Shown: positions 8,399 to 16,086 of the stretch, one piece after another
How positions within the stretch are numbered: position 1 is the first letter of the stretch
Layout: every line of letters starts with the position of its first letter
Source of the DNA: Gammaproteobacteria bacterium LSUCC0096
GTDB taxonomy: Bacteria > Pseudomonadota > Gammaproteobacteria > Pseudomonadales > Litorivicinaceae
DNA length: 64,000 bases
Assembly (NCBI GenBank): GCA_008087055.1
Contig: VIEA01000001.1
Coordinates: forward strand, 781,346 to 845,345
Direction: 5' to 3'
The notes under the pieces: generated by a model
The model's input: only the letters and a program-made list of their open reading frames with translations
Databases searched by the model: none
Told to the model about the DNA's origin: nothing
Program-made: the position numbers and the translations under genes

Positions 8399-9556
8399 TT
8401 GCAAAAGATCCTTCAAAAACTTTCGTTATTCTTAACGGTTATAAGCTTATATGTACCAGTTTATGCGGATGTTGTGAAGCCTGCTTTGGTTGAAATCAGT
8501 GTGTTTTCTGATGCTCGAGTCAGTGTCGAAATACGCACGAGCATCGAGGCACTGCTGACAGGAATTAATGGCCGATACAGGAATACACAGGATGCACCTA
8601 ATTCAGATGAATACGATGCTTTGAGAGAACTTGAAGCTGAGGATCTTCAAAAGGAATTTACTGCATTTCATCCAGTGTTATTAGAGGGAGTGAATTTACG
8701 CGTCGATGGGGTGGTGGTTCCTCTAGAAATGGGTGAAATTGATATTGCTCCTCCGGGGTACACCAAAGTGCCGAGGGCCAGCGTGATCCGATTGGTTGGC
8801 ACGATTCCCGAGGGATCCAAGTCGCTTCAATGGTATTACCCAGCGAAATTCGGCGATCAAGCTGTTAGGGTTCGGCAAGTCAATGAGGAGGCAGGCGAAT
8901 ATCACTGGTCTGGTCATCAATGGGTAAAAGACGATGTTCCTTCGGAACCATTCTCACTGACTGAAGTATTCACCAAGCCGACATTTTGGTCCGTTGCCGC
9001 AATGTATATCGAGGCAGGATTTCTGCACATCGTTCCCAAAGGACTTGATCATATTCTCTTTATCTTAGGGATCTTTTTGATCTCAATGCGTCTCAAGCCC
9101 CTGTTGCTTCAGGCAACGATGTTCACGGTCGCTCACTCTTTGACGCTATCATTGGGCGTGTTCGGCTTGGTGAATCTTCCGCCGCAAGTGATTGAGCCAT
9201 TGATCGCTCTATCGATCGCGTATGTCGCGTTTGAGAATTTAGCAAGTGAACGGCTCAGTCGCTTTCGGTTACCCGTTGTATTTGCATTTGGTCTTCTGCA
9301 CGGACTGGGTTTCGCTTCAATATTGACTGAATTTGGGTTGCCCGAAGATTTGTACGTGGCAGCACTTCTTTGGTTTAACGTTGGTGTTGAGTTCGGTCAG
9401 ATCGCGTTATTGGTTTTCGCATATTTAGCCATCACGACTTGGTTTGCGAATCCTAATGTTTATCGAAGATTTGTTGTTATACCTGGTTCGCTTGCTATCG
9501 GAGGGTTAGGGGCTTATTGGATGGTCGAACGCGTGATCTACTTTTATTTCAGTTAA
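8399..9556 (+). CDS. HupE/UreJ-type membrane protein with large periplasmic N-domain
   Basis: The 385-residue frame has an N-terminal signal-like segment (SLFLTVISLYVPVYA), about 170 residues of probable extracytoplasmic beta-rich domain, and about six membrane helices from residue 200. The histidine-containing HupE/UreJ_2 motifs are GLDHILFILG, FTVAHSLTLSL and FGLLHGLGFA. Family members are linked to nickel/cobalt uptake or metalloenzyme maturation, but the substrate here is unknown. It diverges from soxB, a manganese enzyme, so a role in metal supply to Sox is possible but only an inference. The start is unclear: the only near start is a TTG at 8399 without a good ribosome binding site. It overlaps the convergent thioredoxin gene by 8 bases. 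Confidence 0.8.
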   Translation: MQKILQKLSLFLTVISLYVPVYADVVKPALVEISVFSDARVSVEIRTSIEALLTGINGRYRNTQDAPNSDEYDALRELEAEDLQKEFTAFHPVLLEGVNLRVDGVVVPLEMGEIDIAPPGYTKVPRASVIRLVGTIPEGSKSLQWYYPAKFGDQAVRVRQVNEEAGEYHWSGHQWVKDDVPSEPFSLTEVFTKPTFWSVAAMYIEAGFLHIVPKGLDHILFILGIFLISMRLKPLLLQATMFTVAHSLTLSLGVFGLVNLPPQVIEPLIALSIAYVAFENLASERLSRFRLPVVFAFGLLHGLGFASILTEFGLPEDLYVAALLWFNVGVEFGQIALLVFAYLAITTWFANPNVYRRFVVIPGSLAIGGLGAYWMVERVIYFYFS

Positions 9557-9986
9557 CAGCTGGCAGTCCTCGAATAGTCTCTTCGATTTCGTAGGCATAG
9601 AAGTCGATGATATCTGGTACGCCAAATTTTGGTGGCGCGAGCACCTCGCCATTCGAACTTATAAACAATAGAGTTGGAGTGCCGAAACCTTGGTAACGAC
9701 TCGCGAATTTGACCGTTGTTGTTCGTGAGCCATCAAAATCTGTCATTGGAATGGCGGCCCCAATGTCGACTGCAGTAAACCGAACTTTGCTGGAGAATGA
9801 ATCTGATGCTCTCAGCGGCTGCAAGATTTCCTTTTCCAAGCGCGCGCAAAAAGAACATCCTGGTTGGGTGACCATCACAACCCAATGACGGGGATCACGT
9901 TGATCGAATTTTGGGTCTTCTAAATCCGAAGCCACAACGGTTCCCGAGAGAACCGTGGCTAAAAATAAACCCAGCAATCGCTGCAT
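9549..9986 (-). CDS. Periplasmic thioredoxin-like protein (SoxW/SoxS-like)
   Basis: The 145-residue protein has a signal peptide (LLGLFLATVLSGTVVAS) and a thioredoxin fold with active site CSFC at residues 44-47 and a cis-proline segment FGTPTLLF. Exported thioredoxins of this kind (SoxW, SoxS) sit in many sox clusters, where they keep the SoxYZ cysteine or SoxXA reactivable by reduction. Which of the two it matches cannot be decided by reading. Its ATG overlaps the stop of the upstream hydrolase gene by one base (TAATG), so the two are translationally coupled. Confidence 0.85.
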   Translation of the reverse strand: MQRLLGLFLATVLSGTVVASDLEDPKFDQRDPRHWVVMVTQPGCSFCARLEKEILQPLRASDSFSSKVRFTAVDIGAAIPMTDFDGSRTTTVKFASRYQGFGTPTLLFISSNGEVLAPPKFGVPDIIDFYAYEIEETIRGLPAVN

Positions 9987-10858
9987 TAGAGGCTTTCCAC
10001 CATGTCAGCAATGATGACAGCGACATCGTCGGCGTATAAATCACGGAAAAAGTGGTCCGCGCCATCAATCATCTCAAGGCTTACGTTATCACCGATTCCA
10101 GCGGTCGCTTCGAGTTTTTCAGGCAGGCGTTCAACGACATCGTCTTCAGAACCTGCAACGACGACAACGGGAATATTAGATACCTGAGTGAGGTTGGTTG
10201 GAGTGTCGCGACGCGTATCTGGGGTGTAGTAATCGATGAAACTTGCTGCACTGACCTTCGCTTGTTGGCAATACACAAAACCAGGAACCTCCATAATGGA
10301 GTCACCATCAAGTTGTTTGGCTTGTTCCATCAGACCTTCTAGCGGAACGCCATAACGCTCTTGGTATCCTTTTGTTGCGTATTCTGCGTCGAATACGGCG
10401 GGTGCGATTAACACAGCACCGCGAATTTTATCTGATGGATTATCAGCAAGGTAAGCAGACATCTGTCCGCCGCCTCGGCTATGAGCGCTGACAATGATAT
10501 TTTCGAAACCTTGATCCTCTAGATAAGCTATCCATGTGCCGATTTCATTCAGAGCATCGAAATGTTTGTGCGTGTGAGTAATGCCACAATCGAGCATGCC
10601 TTCCCGCCCTGGTAGGTTGTATGACAAGTTCGGTGCGAGTACAGGCACACCATAATCTTCTGAGACCAAGCGAGAGATGGTTGAAATGATCTCCATGCGG
10701 TTATGCGCAAGCGTTCCATGGAGAAGAAGCACGACCGTATTCCCGTCTGCTTCGTAGAAATCTGCATCAAGACCTTGATGGGTCACGGGTGTCTGCGCGG
10801 ATAGATTGATTGAAGTCAACAAGGCGCCGACAAATAAACTGATACGGGTTTTCAGCAT
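9986..10858 (-). CDS. Exported alpha/beta hydrolase of the sox locus
   Basis: The 290-residue protein has a signal peptide ending INLSAQ. Alpha/beta-hydrolase features are the oxyanion-hole segment LLLHGTL, the nucleophile elbow A-H-S-R-G with Ser127, the acid region AGSEDD and the catalytic histidine in DGADHFF (His269). The first glycine of the usual GXSXG is replaced by Ala. Substrate unknown; such hydrolases occur in sox neighbourhoods without an established role. It is first in a two-gene minus-strand unit with the thioredoxin, and its promoter must lie in 10859-10963, shared with the divergent rhodanese gene. Confidence 0.82.
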   Translation of the reverse strand: MLKTRISLFVGALLTSINLSAQTPVTHQGLDADFYEADGNTVVLLLHGTLAHNRMEIISTISRLVSEDYGVPVLAPNLSYNLPGREGMLDCGITHTHKHFDALNEIGTWIAYLEDQGFENIIVSAHSRGGGQMSAYLADNPSDKIRGAVLIAPAVFDAEYATKGYQERYGVPLEGLMEQAKQLDGDSIMEVPGFVYCQQAKVSAASFIDYYTPDTRRDTPTNLTQVSNIPVVVVAGSEDDVVERLPEKLEATAGIGDNVSLEMIDGADHFFRDLYADDVAVIIADMVESL

Positions 10859-10912
10859 TGTTATTCCCTTTAGTTTGTGTGATATAGCTTAAAGTTTGAA
10901 CTGCGACCAAAT

Positions 10913-10924
10913 TGCTTGCAAGCA
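10913..10924. promoter_or_regulatory. 12-bp perfect palindrome in a divergent sox promoter region
   Basis: TGCTTGCAAGCA is a perfect inverted repeat, midway between the divergent starts of the hydrolase (10858) and the rhodanese (10964). Position and symmetry fit a dimeric regulator operator. No regulator of the SoxR type is visible in this window. The binding protein is unknown. Confidence 0.4.
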
Positions 10925-10963
10925 TTTATACGGTCGTTCTAACGCGAAAGATGAGGATATTCA

Positions 10964-11614
10964 ATGCAAAACCAATGGATTGGTGGATTTTTACTTGTAG
11001 GCGTGCTTTCGAGCCCTGTAATGGCTGAGAGTCATAGCGGTGGTGCTGTGATGATCACGGGGTCAACTCGGTCGGTTAATGTTTCGCTGTATGGAGAGGA
11101 ATGCATTATTGAACGGAATCAGTCCAAAAATAATCCTGTCCATGGCATGTACAACACAACAAATCGTGGAAAAATCCAGCCGATTAATCTCGGTCATGGA
11201 ATCCAGACGATCGGTGAGCTTGAATTGATTGATCTTATGAAGCAGGCTGAGTCCGATTCGTCGATACTGATTGTTGATACCCGAACGCCAGGGTGGCACG
11301 CCAACCTTCGTATTCCATGCTCGATTAACGTGCCTTACACTGATTTTGCAGAAAACTATGATGACGCACTATTTCAGCTCACTGAAACCTTTGGTGTTGT
11401 TGAGCGTGATAACGGAAAGCTTGATTTTTCAAATGCGAAGACAATAGTAGGATACTGTAACGGCTATTGGTGCGGTCAAACCCCGGGGATGTATATGCGG
11501 GCAAAGTATTCTTTGCTGAACTTGGGGTACCCTGCTGAGAAATTGAAGTATTACAGAGGCGGCATGCAAGCGTGGACGTCTCTAGGGCTTACAGTGATTG
11601 GTTCACAACAGTAA
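10964..11614 (+). CDS. Periplasmic rhodanese-like sulfurtransferase
   Basis: The 216-residue protein has a signal peptide (ending SSPVMAES) and a single rhodanese domain in the second half: [11 protein letters not shown] as the domain-start motif, IPCSINVPY, and the active-site loop [10 protein letters not shown] with Cys165 as the probable persulfide carrier and Cys170 in the same loop. Rhodaneses move sulfane sulfur between thiols. In a sox cluster a role in handling thiosulfate or persulfide sulfur is plausible but inferred. It is the first gene of a plus-strand run (rhodanese, cytochrome c, rhodanese, moeA). Confidence 0.85.
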   Translation: MQNQWIGGFLLVGVLSSPVMAESHSGGAVMITGSTRSVNVSLYGEECIIERNQSKNNPVHGMYNTTNRGKIQPINLGHGIQTIGELELIDLMKQAESDSSILIVDTRTPGWHANLRIPCSINVPYTDFAENYDDALFQLTETFGVVERDNGKLDFSNAKTIVGYCNGYWCGQTPGMYMRAKYSLLNLGYPAEKLKYYRGGMQAWTSLGLTVIGSQQ

Positions 11615-11640
11615 GATTGATAACTAAAGAGGTGTTAACT

Positions 11641-11949
11641 ATGAAAAAGCTAATCGTTGCAGCTTTAGCTGCTTCTCTAAGTGCTGGCGTGATGGCTGCA
11701 GGTGATGCAGCTGCTGGTAAAAACAAAGTGGCTGCGTGCGCAGGTTGCCATGGTATGAATGGGAAGGCGATGGTTCCGACTTATCCAAACCTTGCTGGTC
11801 AAAATGCGGCGTACCTTGAAGGTGCGCTTAAAGCGTACAAAACACAAGAACGTAAGGGATACCAGGCAGCAATCATGTACGGAATGGCGGCAGCGCTCTC
11901 TGATCAAGATATTGCTGATATCGCGGCGTTCTACGCAAGCCAGAAATAA
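11641..11949 (+). CDS. Class I cytochrome c, probable Sox electron acceptor
   Basis: From the ATG at 11641 the protein has 102 residues: a signal peptide ending [11 protein letters not shown], one heme site CAGCHGMNG, and a distal methionine candidate in the C-terminal half ([12 protein letters not shown]). Length and the PTYPNLAGQ segment are typical of small c553/c5-type periplasmic cytochromes. Between two sox-linked rhodanese genes it is a natural acceptor for electrons from SoxXA or SoxCD on the way to a terminal oxidase (inference). The frame is open to 11572 inside the preceding gene, but only 11641 gives a signal peptide. Confidence 0.88.
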   Translation: MKKLIVAALAASLSAGVMAAGDAAAGKNKVAACAGCHGMNGKAMVPTYPNLAGQNAAYLEGALKAYKTQERKGYQAAIMYGMAAALSDQDIADIAAFYASQK

Positions 11950-12521
11950 TGCGAATTATTTCTCAGGCAATCGCACTATTGATTGCCTCATTCATCGCGG
12001 CCGTTCCGGTCGCGTTGTCTCAAGGGTCTGATTTCGACCCAGAGACTGGTTTACGAATCCATCACTACACTGATCCTGTTCCTAGCGAAGTGCCAGGTGG
12101 AACCGTTGTCGATACTGCGGGCGTTAAACGGTTAGTTGATTCAGGTCGTGTCGTGTTAATTGATGTGCTGTCTATTTCTGGGGTGCGTTACGATGAGCTT
12201 GATGGCTCATGGTCAGATTACGAGCCTCGGTACAATATACCGGGAAGCATGTGGCTCCCGAACGTCGGGTATGGGAAACCATCATCTGACATGCTGAAAT
12301 ATTTTTTAGATGCTGTCAGTGAAGCGACTGATGGTGACAAGGCGTATCCGATCCTTATTTATTGTGTGAGTGATTGCTGGATGGGCTGGAATGCTGTGCA
12401 ACATTTGGCTCGCGCAGGCTACACAAACGTATTTTGGGCGCCGCGAGGAACGGATGGTTGGGTTGAAGCAGGTTACGAGCTTGAACTCACTGAGCCTACC
12501 CCGGTTAATGTCGATTCTTAG
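11949..12521 (+). CDS. Rhodanese-like protein of the PQQ-associated CXXCW family
   Basis: The 190-residue exported protein (signal ending ALSQG) has a rhodanese fold, with IDVLSISG near the start of the domain, NIPGSMWLPN, and the active-site loop CVSDCWMGWNA (Cys139, Cys143, Trp144). This loop is that of the family named for PQQ-dependent catabolism with a CXXCW-type motif. No PQQ genes or PQQ dehydrogenase are in this window, so a sulfur or heme role beside Sox is at least as likely. Its ATG overlaps the cytochrome c stop by one base (TAATG). moeA begins 9 bases after its stop. Confidence 0.8.
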   Translation: MRIISQAIALLIASFIAAVPVALSQGSDFDPETGLRIHHYTDPVPSEVPGGTVVDTAGVKRLVDSGRVVLIDVLSISGVRYDELDGSWSDYEPRYNIPGSMWLPNVGYGKPSSDMLKYFLDAVSEATDGDKAYPILIYCVSDCWMGWNAVQHLARAGYTNVFWAPRGTDGWVEAGYELELTEPTPVNVDS

Positions 12522-12530
12522 CGAGGACTT

Positions 12531-13781
12531 ATGCTGCAATTTATTTCCATGGAAGAGGCCTTTGGTGAGATTGAAGAGCGCGCCGGAAAGCGCTTGATTT
12601 CGAAGGCTCAGGTTCCCTTGGAAGAAGCGGTTGGTCGTATTTTGGCTGAGCCTGCTGTCGCTCAACTTTCGATTCCTCCATTTAATAATTCAGCACGAGA
12701 TGGTGTTGTGTTGTCGGCAACTGGTATTGGTGCTGCTCGAAGTGCTGCTCCAATAGCTATCGCTGGAGAACTTCGAGCCGGTGACTCTGTAGAGATTGCC
12801 AACGGTGTTCGCGGGGACGCTGCTCGAATCATGACTGGCGCACCGGTACCTGAATGGGGTGAGGCGATCGTCATGATCGAGAATTTGGATCTCAACGACA
12901 ATGGAACGGTTCTAGTCAAGCAAGCGCCGGAATCTGGGGCCTGGATTCGTCCGCAGGGATCTGATATTGCGGAAGGTTCAGTCATACTGAAACCTGGACG
13001 CCGTATTATTCCCGAACACGTTCAAGCACTTGCTTCGAGTGGCGTAGTTGAGCTTGTTGTCCACACTAAACCTCGAGTCGGATTGTGCTCTACTGGCGAA
13101 GAATTGGTGGATGTGAAATCCGGTCCTCCGGGCTCGGGTCAGATTTATGATTCAAACCGTCCTTTTATGACAGCGATGATGCGCTCCTTTGGGTGTGACG
13201 TTGTTGTGAGCGAGCATGTTGGTGACACGCTTAATGAGATGGTTGGATTCTTAAATCGAGCGATGGAAGCGTCTCTAGATCTTGTCATTTCCTCGGGCGC
13301 GGTATCAATGGGGAGTTACGATTTCGTTAAGCCGGCCCTTGAAGCGGTCGGTGCAGAAATTGTCTTTCATAAGGTGACCCAAAAACCTGGTAAGCCTCTG
13401 TTGTTTGCGATTTTGCCGAATGGGACTTTGTACTTTGGCCTTCCAGGAAATCCTGTATCTACGGTTGTGAACTGTCGTTTTTATGTCCATTACGCGTTGT
13501 CAGTAATGCAGCAGAAGCCACTTGAAACACCATTGAAGCTTCGGCTCGAAAATGACGTTGATAAGCCTGAGGGATTGGCTGTGTTCTTAAAAGCGCAGTG
13601 TATTCGCGGAAAGGGAGGTGCAATCGTTCGGGCGCTAGAAGGGCAGGAGTCGTTCCAGACGATGCCATTACTCGAGATGAACGGTTGGATCGTATTGAGT
13701 GAGCATTTGGGATCAATGCAAGCAGGGGACATGGTTAACTTCTATCCATCAAATCCGCGCGGCCTACCCGATATATTTTGA
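12531..13781 (+). CDS. moeA: Molybdopterin molybdenumtransferase MoeA
   Basis: Inserts molybdate into adenylylated molybdopterin to complete Moco. The 416-residue length is standard. Visible features are the N-terminal FISMEEAFGEIEER, the domain-II PFNNSARDG segment, VGLCSTGEELV, the MoCF signature SSGAVSMGSYD, and GLPGNPVST. GCGAGGACTT lies upstream of the ATG. It follows the CXXCW rhodanese by 9 bases, which suggests that it is transcribed with the sox accessory genes. Confidence 0.95.
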   Translation: MLQFISMEEAFGEIEERAGKRLISKAQVPLEEAVGRILAEPAVAQLSIPPFNNSARDGVVLSATGIGAARSAAPIAIAGELRAGDSVEIANGVRGDAARIMTGAPVPEWGEAIVMIENLDLNDNGTVLVKQAPESGAWIRPQGSDIAEGSVILKPGRRIIPEHVQALASSGVVELVVHTKPRVGLCSTGEELVDVKSGPPGSGQIYDSNRPFMTAMMRSFGCDVVVSEHVGDTLNEMVGFLNRAMEASLDLVISSGAVSMGSYDFVKPALEAVGAEIVFHKVTQKPGKPLLFAILPNGTLYFGLPGNPVSTVVNCRFYVHYALSVMQQKPLETPLKLRLENDVDKPEGLAVFLKAQCIRGKGGAIVRALEGQESFQTMPLLEMNGWIVLSEHLGSMQAGDMVNFYPSNPRGLPDIF

Positions 13782-13794
13782 CGTATATAACGCT

Positions 13795-13818
13795 TTATGC
13801 GATTCTTTCATCGCATAA
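13795..13818. repeat. Intergenic inverted repeat between moeA and moaA
   Basis: TTATGCGAT and ATCGCATAA form a 9-bp perfect stem around a 6-base loop. There is no T-run after it, so it is not a standard terminator. It may stabilise the upstream mRNA, act as an operator, or be a Rho-related stop. It lies in the 63-base gap before moaA. Confidence 0.6.
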
Positions 13819-13844
13819 TTATTTGACGTTATTCAAGGCGCATC

Positions 13845-14825
13845 ATGGTCGATAAAATTCTGACAGATCGGTTCGGGAGAAGTTTCCCGTACCTTCGGTT
13901 GTCAATCACGGATGTTTGCAACTTCAAATGTACATACTGCTTGCCGGATGGATATAAAGGTGAGGCAGATGGTTTCCTGGGTGTTGATGAAATTCGTCGC
14001 CTGATCGCTGGATTCGCTGAGCTCGGAACGCGTAAGGTGCGTCTAACAGGCGGAGAGCCGACGCTTAGAAAAGACTTTTTAGACATAGCTCGCGTTGTAT
14101 CCCAAACTCCGGGTATTGAAACCGTGGCGATGACAACAAATGGGTACAAGCTACCCGAGCGTGCGCAGAGCTTTTTCGACGCTGGTGTGAATGCGATCAA
14201 CGTCTCAATTGATGGATTAACCCCAGAGCGTTTTGAATTGATTACTGGAAAAAATCGATTCGAAGAAGTCATGGATGGTTTAAAGCTGTGCCAAGAGATT
14301 GGATTCTCCCCGGTAAAAGTAAACGCTGTTCTACTTAAGGATTTGAACCATTCAGAACTTGATGCGTTCATCCAATGGGCCGCTGAAGGCGTAAATCTTC
14401 GTTTTATCGAACTGATGGAAACGGGCGAAAACGGTGCATATTTCGAAAAACACCACCTTTCCGGTGATGTGTTGGTCCAAAAGCTTCAAGCAACTGGATG
14501 GGTTGAAGCACCGCGCGATGTGTTGGGTGGTCCAGCTCGGGTCTGGAAGCATCCGAACCATGTCGGTAGTGTTGGTCTGATCGCACCATATTCAAAAGAC
14601 TTTTGTACAACATGTAACCGTCTTCGCGTGTCAGCGAAGGGTGGTTTGCATCTTTGCTTGTTTGGTGATGGTGGGCATGATTTGCGTCCATTACTTCAGA
14701 AAGATTCAGATAAAGAAGCACTGAAAGAAACGATCTGTGAGTTGCTCGATTTGAAGGTTGCGGGCCATGGATTACATGAACATAACACGGGTGCGACACC
14801 GCACTTTGCATCTATAGGGGGTTAA
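13845..14825 (+). CDS. moaA: GTP 3',8-cyclase MoaA
   Basis: Radical SAM enzyme that starts Moco synthesis from GTP, followed by MoaC to give cyclic pyranopterin monophosphate. The 326-residue protein has the N-terminal cluster motif CNFKCTYC, the LTGGEPTLR segment, and a second cluster motif CTTCNRLRVS with a third cysteine at HLCLF. The C-terminus ends in a double glycine (SIGG), needed in the family for GTP handling. It sits between moeA and the moaC fusion; the next start lies 1 base after its stop codon. Confidence 0.96.
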   Translation: MVDKILTDRFGRSFPYLRLSITDVCNFKCTYCLPDGYKGEADGFLGVDEIRRLIAGFAELGTRKVRLTGGEPTLRKDFLDIARVVSQTPGIETVAMTTNGYKLPERAQSFFDAGVNAINVSIDGLTPERFELITGKNRFEEVMDGLKLCQEIGFSPVKVNAVLLKDLNHSELDAFIQWAAEGVNLRFIELMETGENGAYFEKHHLSGDVLVQKLQATGWVEAPRDVLGGPARVWKHPNHVGSVGLIAPYSKDFCTTCNRLRVSAKGGLHLCLFGDGGHDLRPLLQKDSDKEALKETICELLDLKVAGHGLHEHNTGATPHFASIGG

Positions 14826-14826
14826 T

Positions 14827-15837
14827 TTGGCCGCGCGTGAGCTCATTTCGAATTTTTCGATGATTGATGTTGGTGGTAAACGCCACACAACACGTCGTGC
14901 AGTTGCCGCCGGTACCATTCACCTAGGCCCCAATGCTTTTGTCAAAGTTAGAGATAAAACGCTTCCGAAAGGGGATTGTTTTCCGATGGCAGAGATTGCC
15001 GGGGTGAGTGGAGCAAAGCAATGTGCCAACCTCCTTCCGATGTGCCACCCGTTACCCTTAGATCAAGTGCTTGTATCGTTTGAGCTAGACCATGCTGCTC
15101 AGGCAGTTCGTGTCTTTTGTGAAGCTGCTGCGCATGCCAAGACTGGTGTTGAAATGGAGGCTCTCGCGGGAGCTAATGCAGCACTTCTCTGCATCTGGGA
15201 TCTTTGTAAAGGGACTGATCCCGTGTTGAGGATCAGTGACCTTGAGCTCCTGACTAAGACAGGTGGAAAGTCTGGTGTATGGATTAATCCGGATGCTCAG
15301 ATCCCTGAGTGGGTTTTAGAGCGCTTGCCATCGACGACTCCACTTGCTGAGAGAAAGATAGCAGTTGTTGTAATGAGCGATCGTGCGTCTGAAGGAGCGT
15401 ATGATGACGAGTCAGGTCGGTATCTTGTCGAAGCGCTTGCTGAACAAGGGGCTGACGTCTGCGAGTATCAGGTGATACCGGATGATTATGATCTGATTCA
15501 AAAGACAATTTCAGATATTTCAGATAAACATGACCCGCACGTCATTTTGTGCACAGGTGGTACAGGACCTGGCCCTCGTGACGTAACGCCACTGGCTCTG
15601 GCCGACCATTTGAATCCTGAATTACCGGGACTTGGTGAATGGCTGCGGTCTGAGAGTTCTGTCTACACAAAGACCGCATGGTTGTCGCGAATGGGCGGTG
15701 GTCTGATTGGGCGTGCGCTCGTGATTACTTTACCGGGCAGCTTGCAGGCCGTTAAAGAATGTTTCGGAATTTTCATCGAAGGGCTCCCAAAAGCCATCGT
15801 GATGATCGAGAAGCAAGGGCGGAAAGGTCGGTTGTGA
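14827..15837 (+). CDS. moaC: MoaC-MogA/MoaB fusion protein
   Basis: One 336-residue chain with two Moco enzymes. Residues 1-160 are cyclic pyranopterin monophosphate synthase MoaC: KVRDKTLPKGD, AKQCANLLPMCHPLPL, EMEALAGAN and the conserved Lys/Gly segment TKTGGKSG. Residues 172-336 are a MoCF domain of the MoaB/MogA molybdopterin adenylyltransferase type: VVMSDRASEGAYDD, CTGGTGPGPRDVT and LPGSLQAVKE. The start is a TTG at 14827 with a strong ribosome binding site (AGGGGG, 14816-14821). The stop overlaps moaD's GTG by 4 bases. Separate moaC and mogA genes are not seen in the window. Confidence 0.93.
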   Translation: MAARELISNFSMIDVGGKRHTTRRAVAAGTIHLGPNAFVKVRDKTLPKGDCFPMAEIAGVSGAKQCANLLPMCHPLPLDQVLVSFELDHAAQAVRVFCEAAAHAKTGVEMEALAGANAALLCIWDLCKGTDPVLRISDLELLTKTGGKSGVWINPDAQIPEWVLERLPSTTPLAERKIAVVVMSDRASEGAYDDESGRYLVEALAEQGADVCEYQVIPDDYDLIQKTISDISDKHDPHVILCTGGTGPGPRDVTPLALADHLNPELPGLGEWLRSESSVYTKTAWLSRMGGGLIGRALVITLPGSLQAVKECFGIFIEGLPKAIVMIEKQGRKGRL

Positions 15838-16085
15838 CAGCGATAACGATTCATTGTCTAGGGGCTTTTAGAGACCTTGGCGATTGTTTTACAGTCGAGA
15901 CATCTGATGTCAGCGTGGCATCCATTCGAGCGGCAGTCTCTCGTCATCTAGTCGAAATTAATCGTTCTGATTTAGACGGTGTTCTGAAGCGCTCTGTTTT
16001 CGCTGAAGGTGAGGAATTGTTGAAAGACCATGTCACAGTATCAGGTCATGAAGTCAGTTTATTACCACCTGTAGCTGGAGGGTAA
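15834..16085 (+). CDS. moaD: Molybdopterin synthase small subunit MoaD
   Basis: Ubiquitin-like sulfur carrier that delivers sulfur through a C-terminal thiocarboxylate. The 83-residue protein from the GTG at 15834 ends in PPVAGG with the required double glycine. The GTGA at 15834-15837 is both the start of moaD and the stop of moaC-mogA. An upstream in-frame start at 15759 would lie inside the fusion gene and add a tail the family does not have. Confidence 0.93.
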   Translation: MTAITIHCLGAFRDLGDCFTVETSDVSVASIRAAVSRHLVEINRSDLDGVLKRSVFAEGEELLKDHVTVSGHEVSLLPPVAGG

Positions 16086-16086
16086 C

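Noticed and set aside
13795-13818. Rho-independent terminator after moeA
   Set aside because: The hairpin is good but no T-run follows it, so it was listed only as an inverted repeat.
13782-13844. Moco riboswitch upstream of moaA
   Set aside because: The gap is only 63 bases and contains one simple hairpin, too small for the known Moco riboswitch fold.
14404-14811. 135-residue open frame antisense to moaA
   Set aside because: It is opposite the conserved C-terminal Fe-S domain of MoaA and has no recognisable domain.
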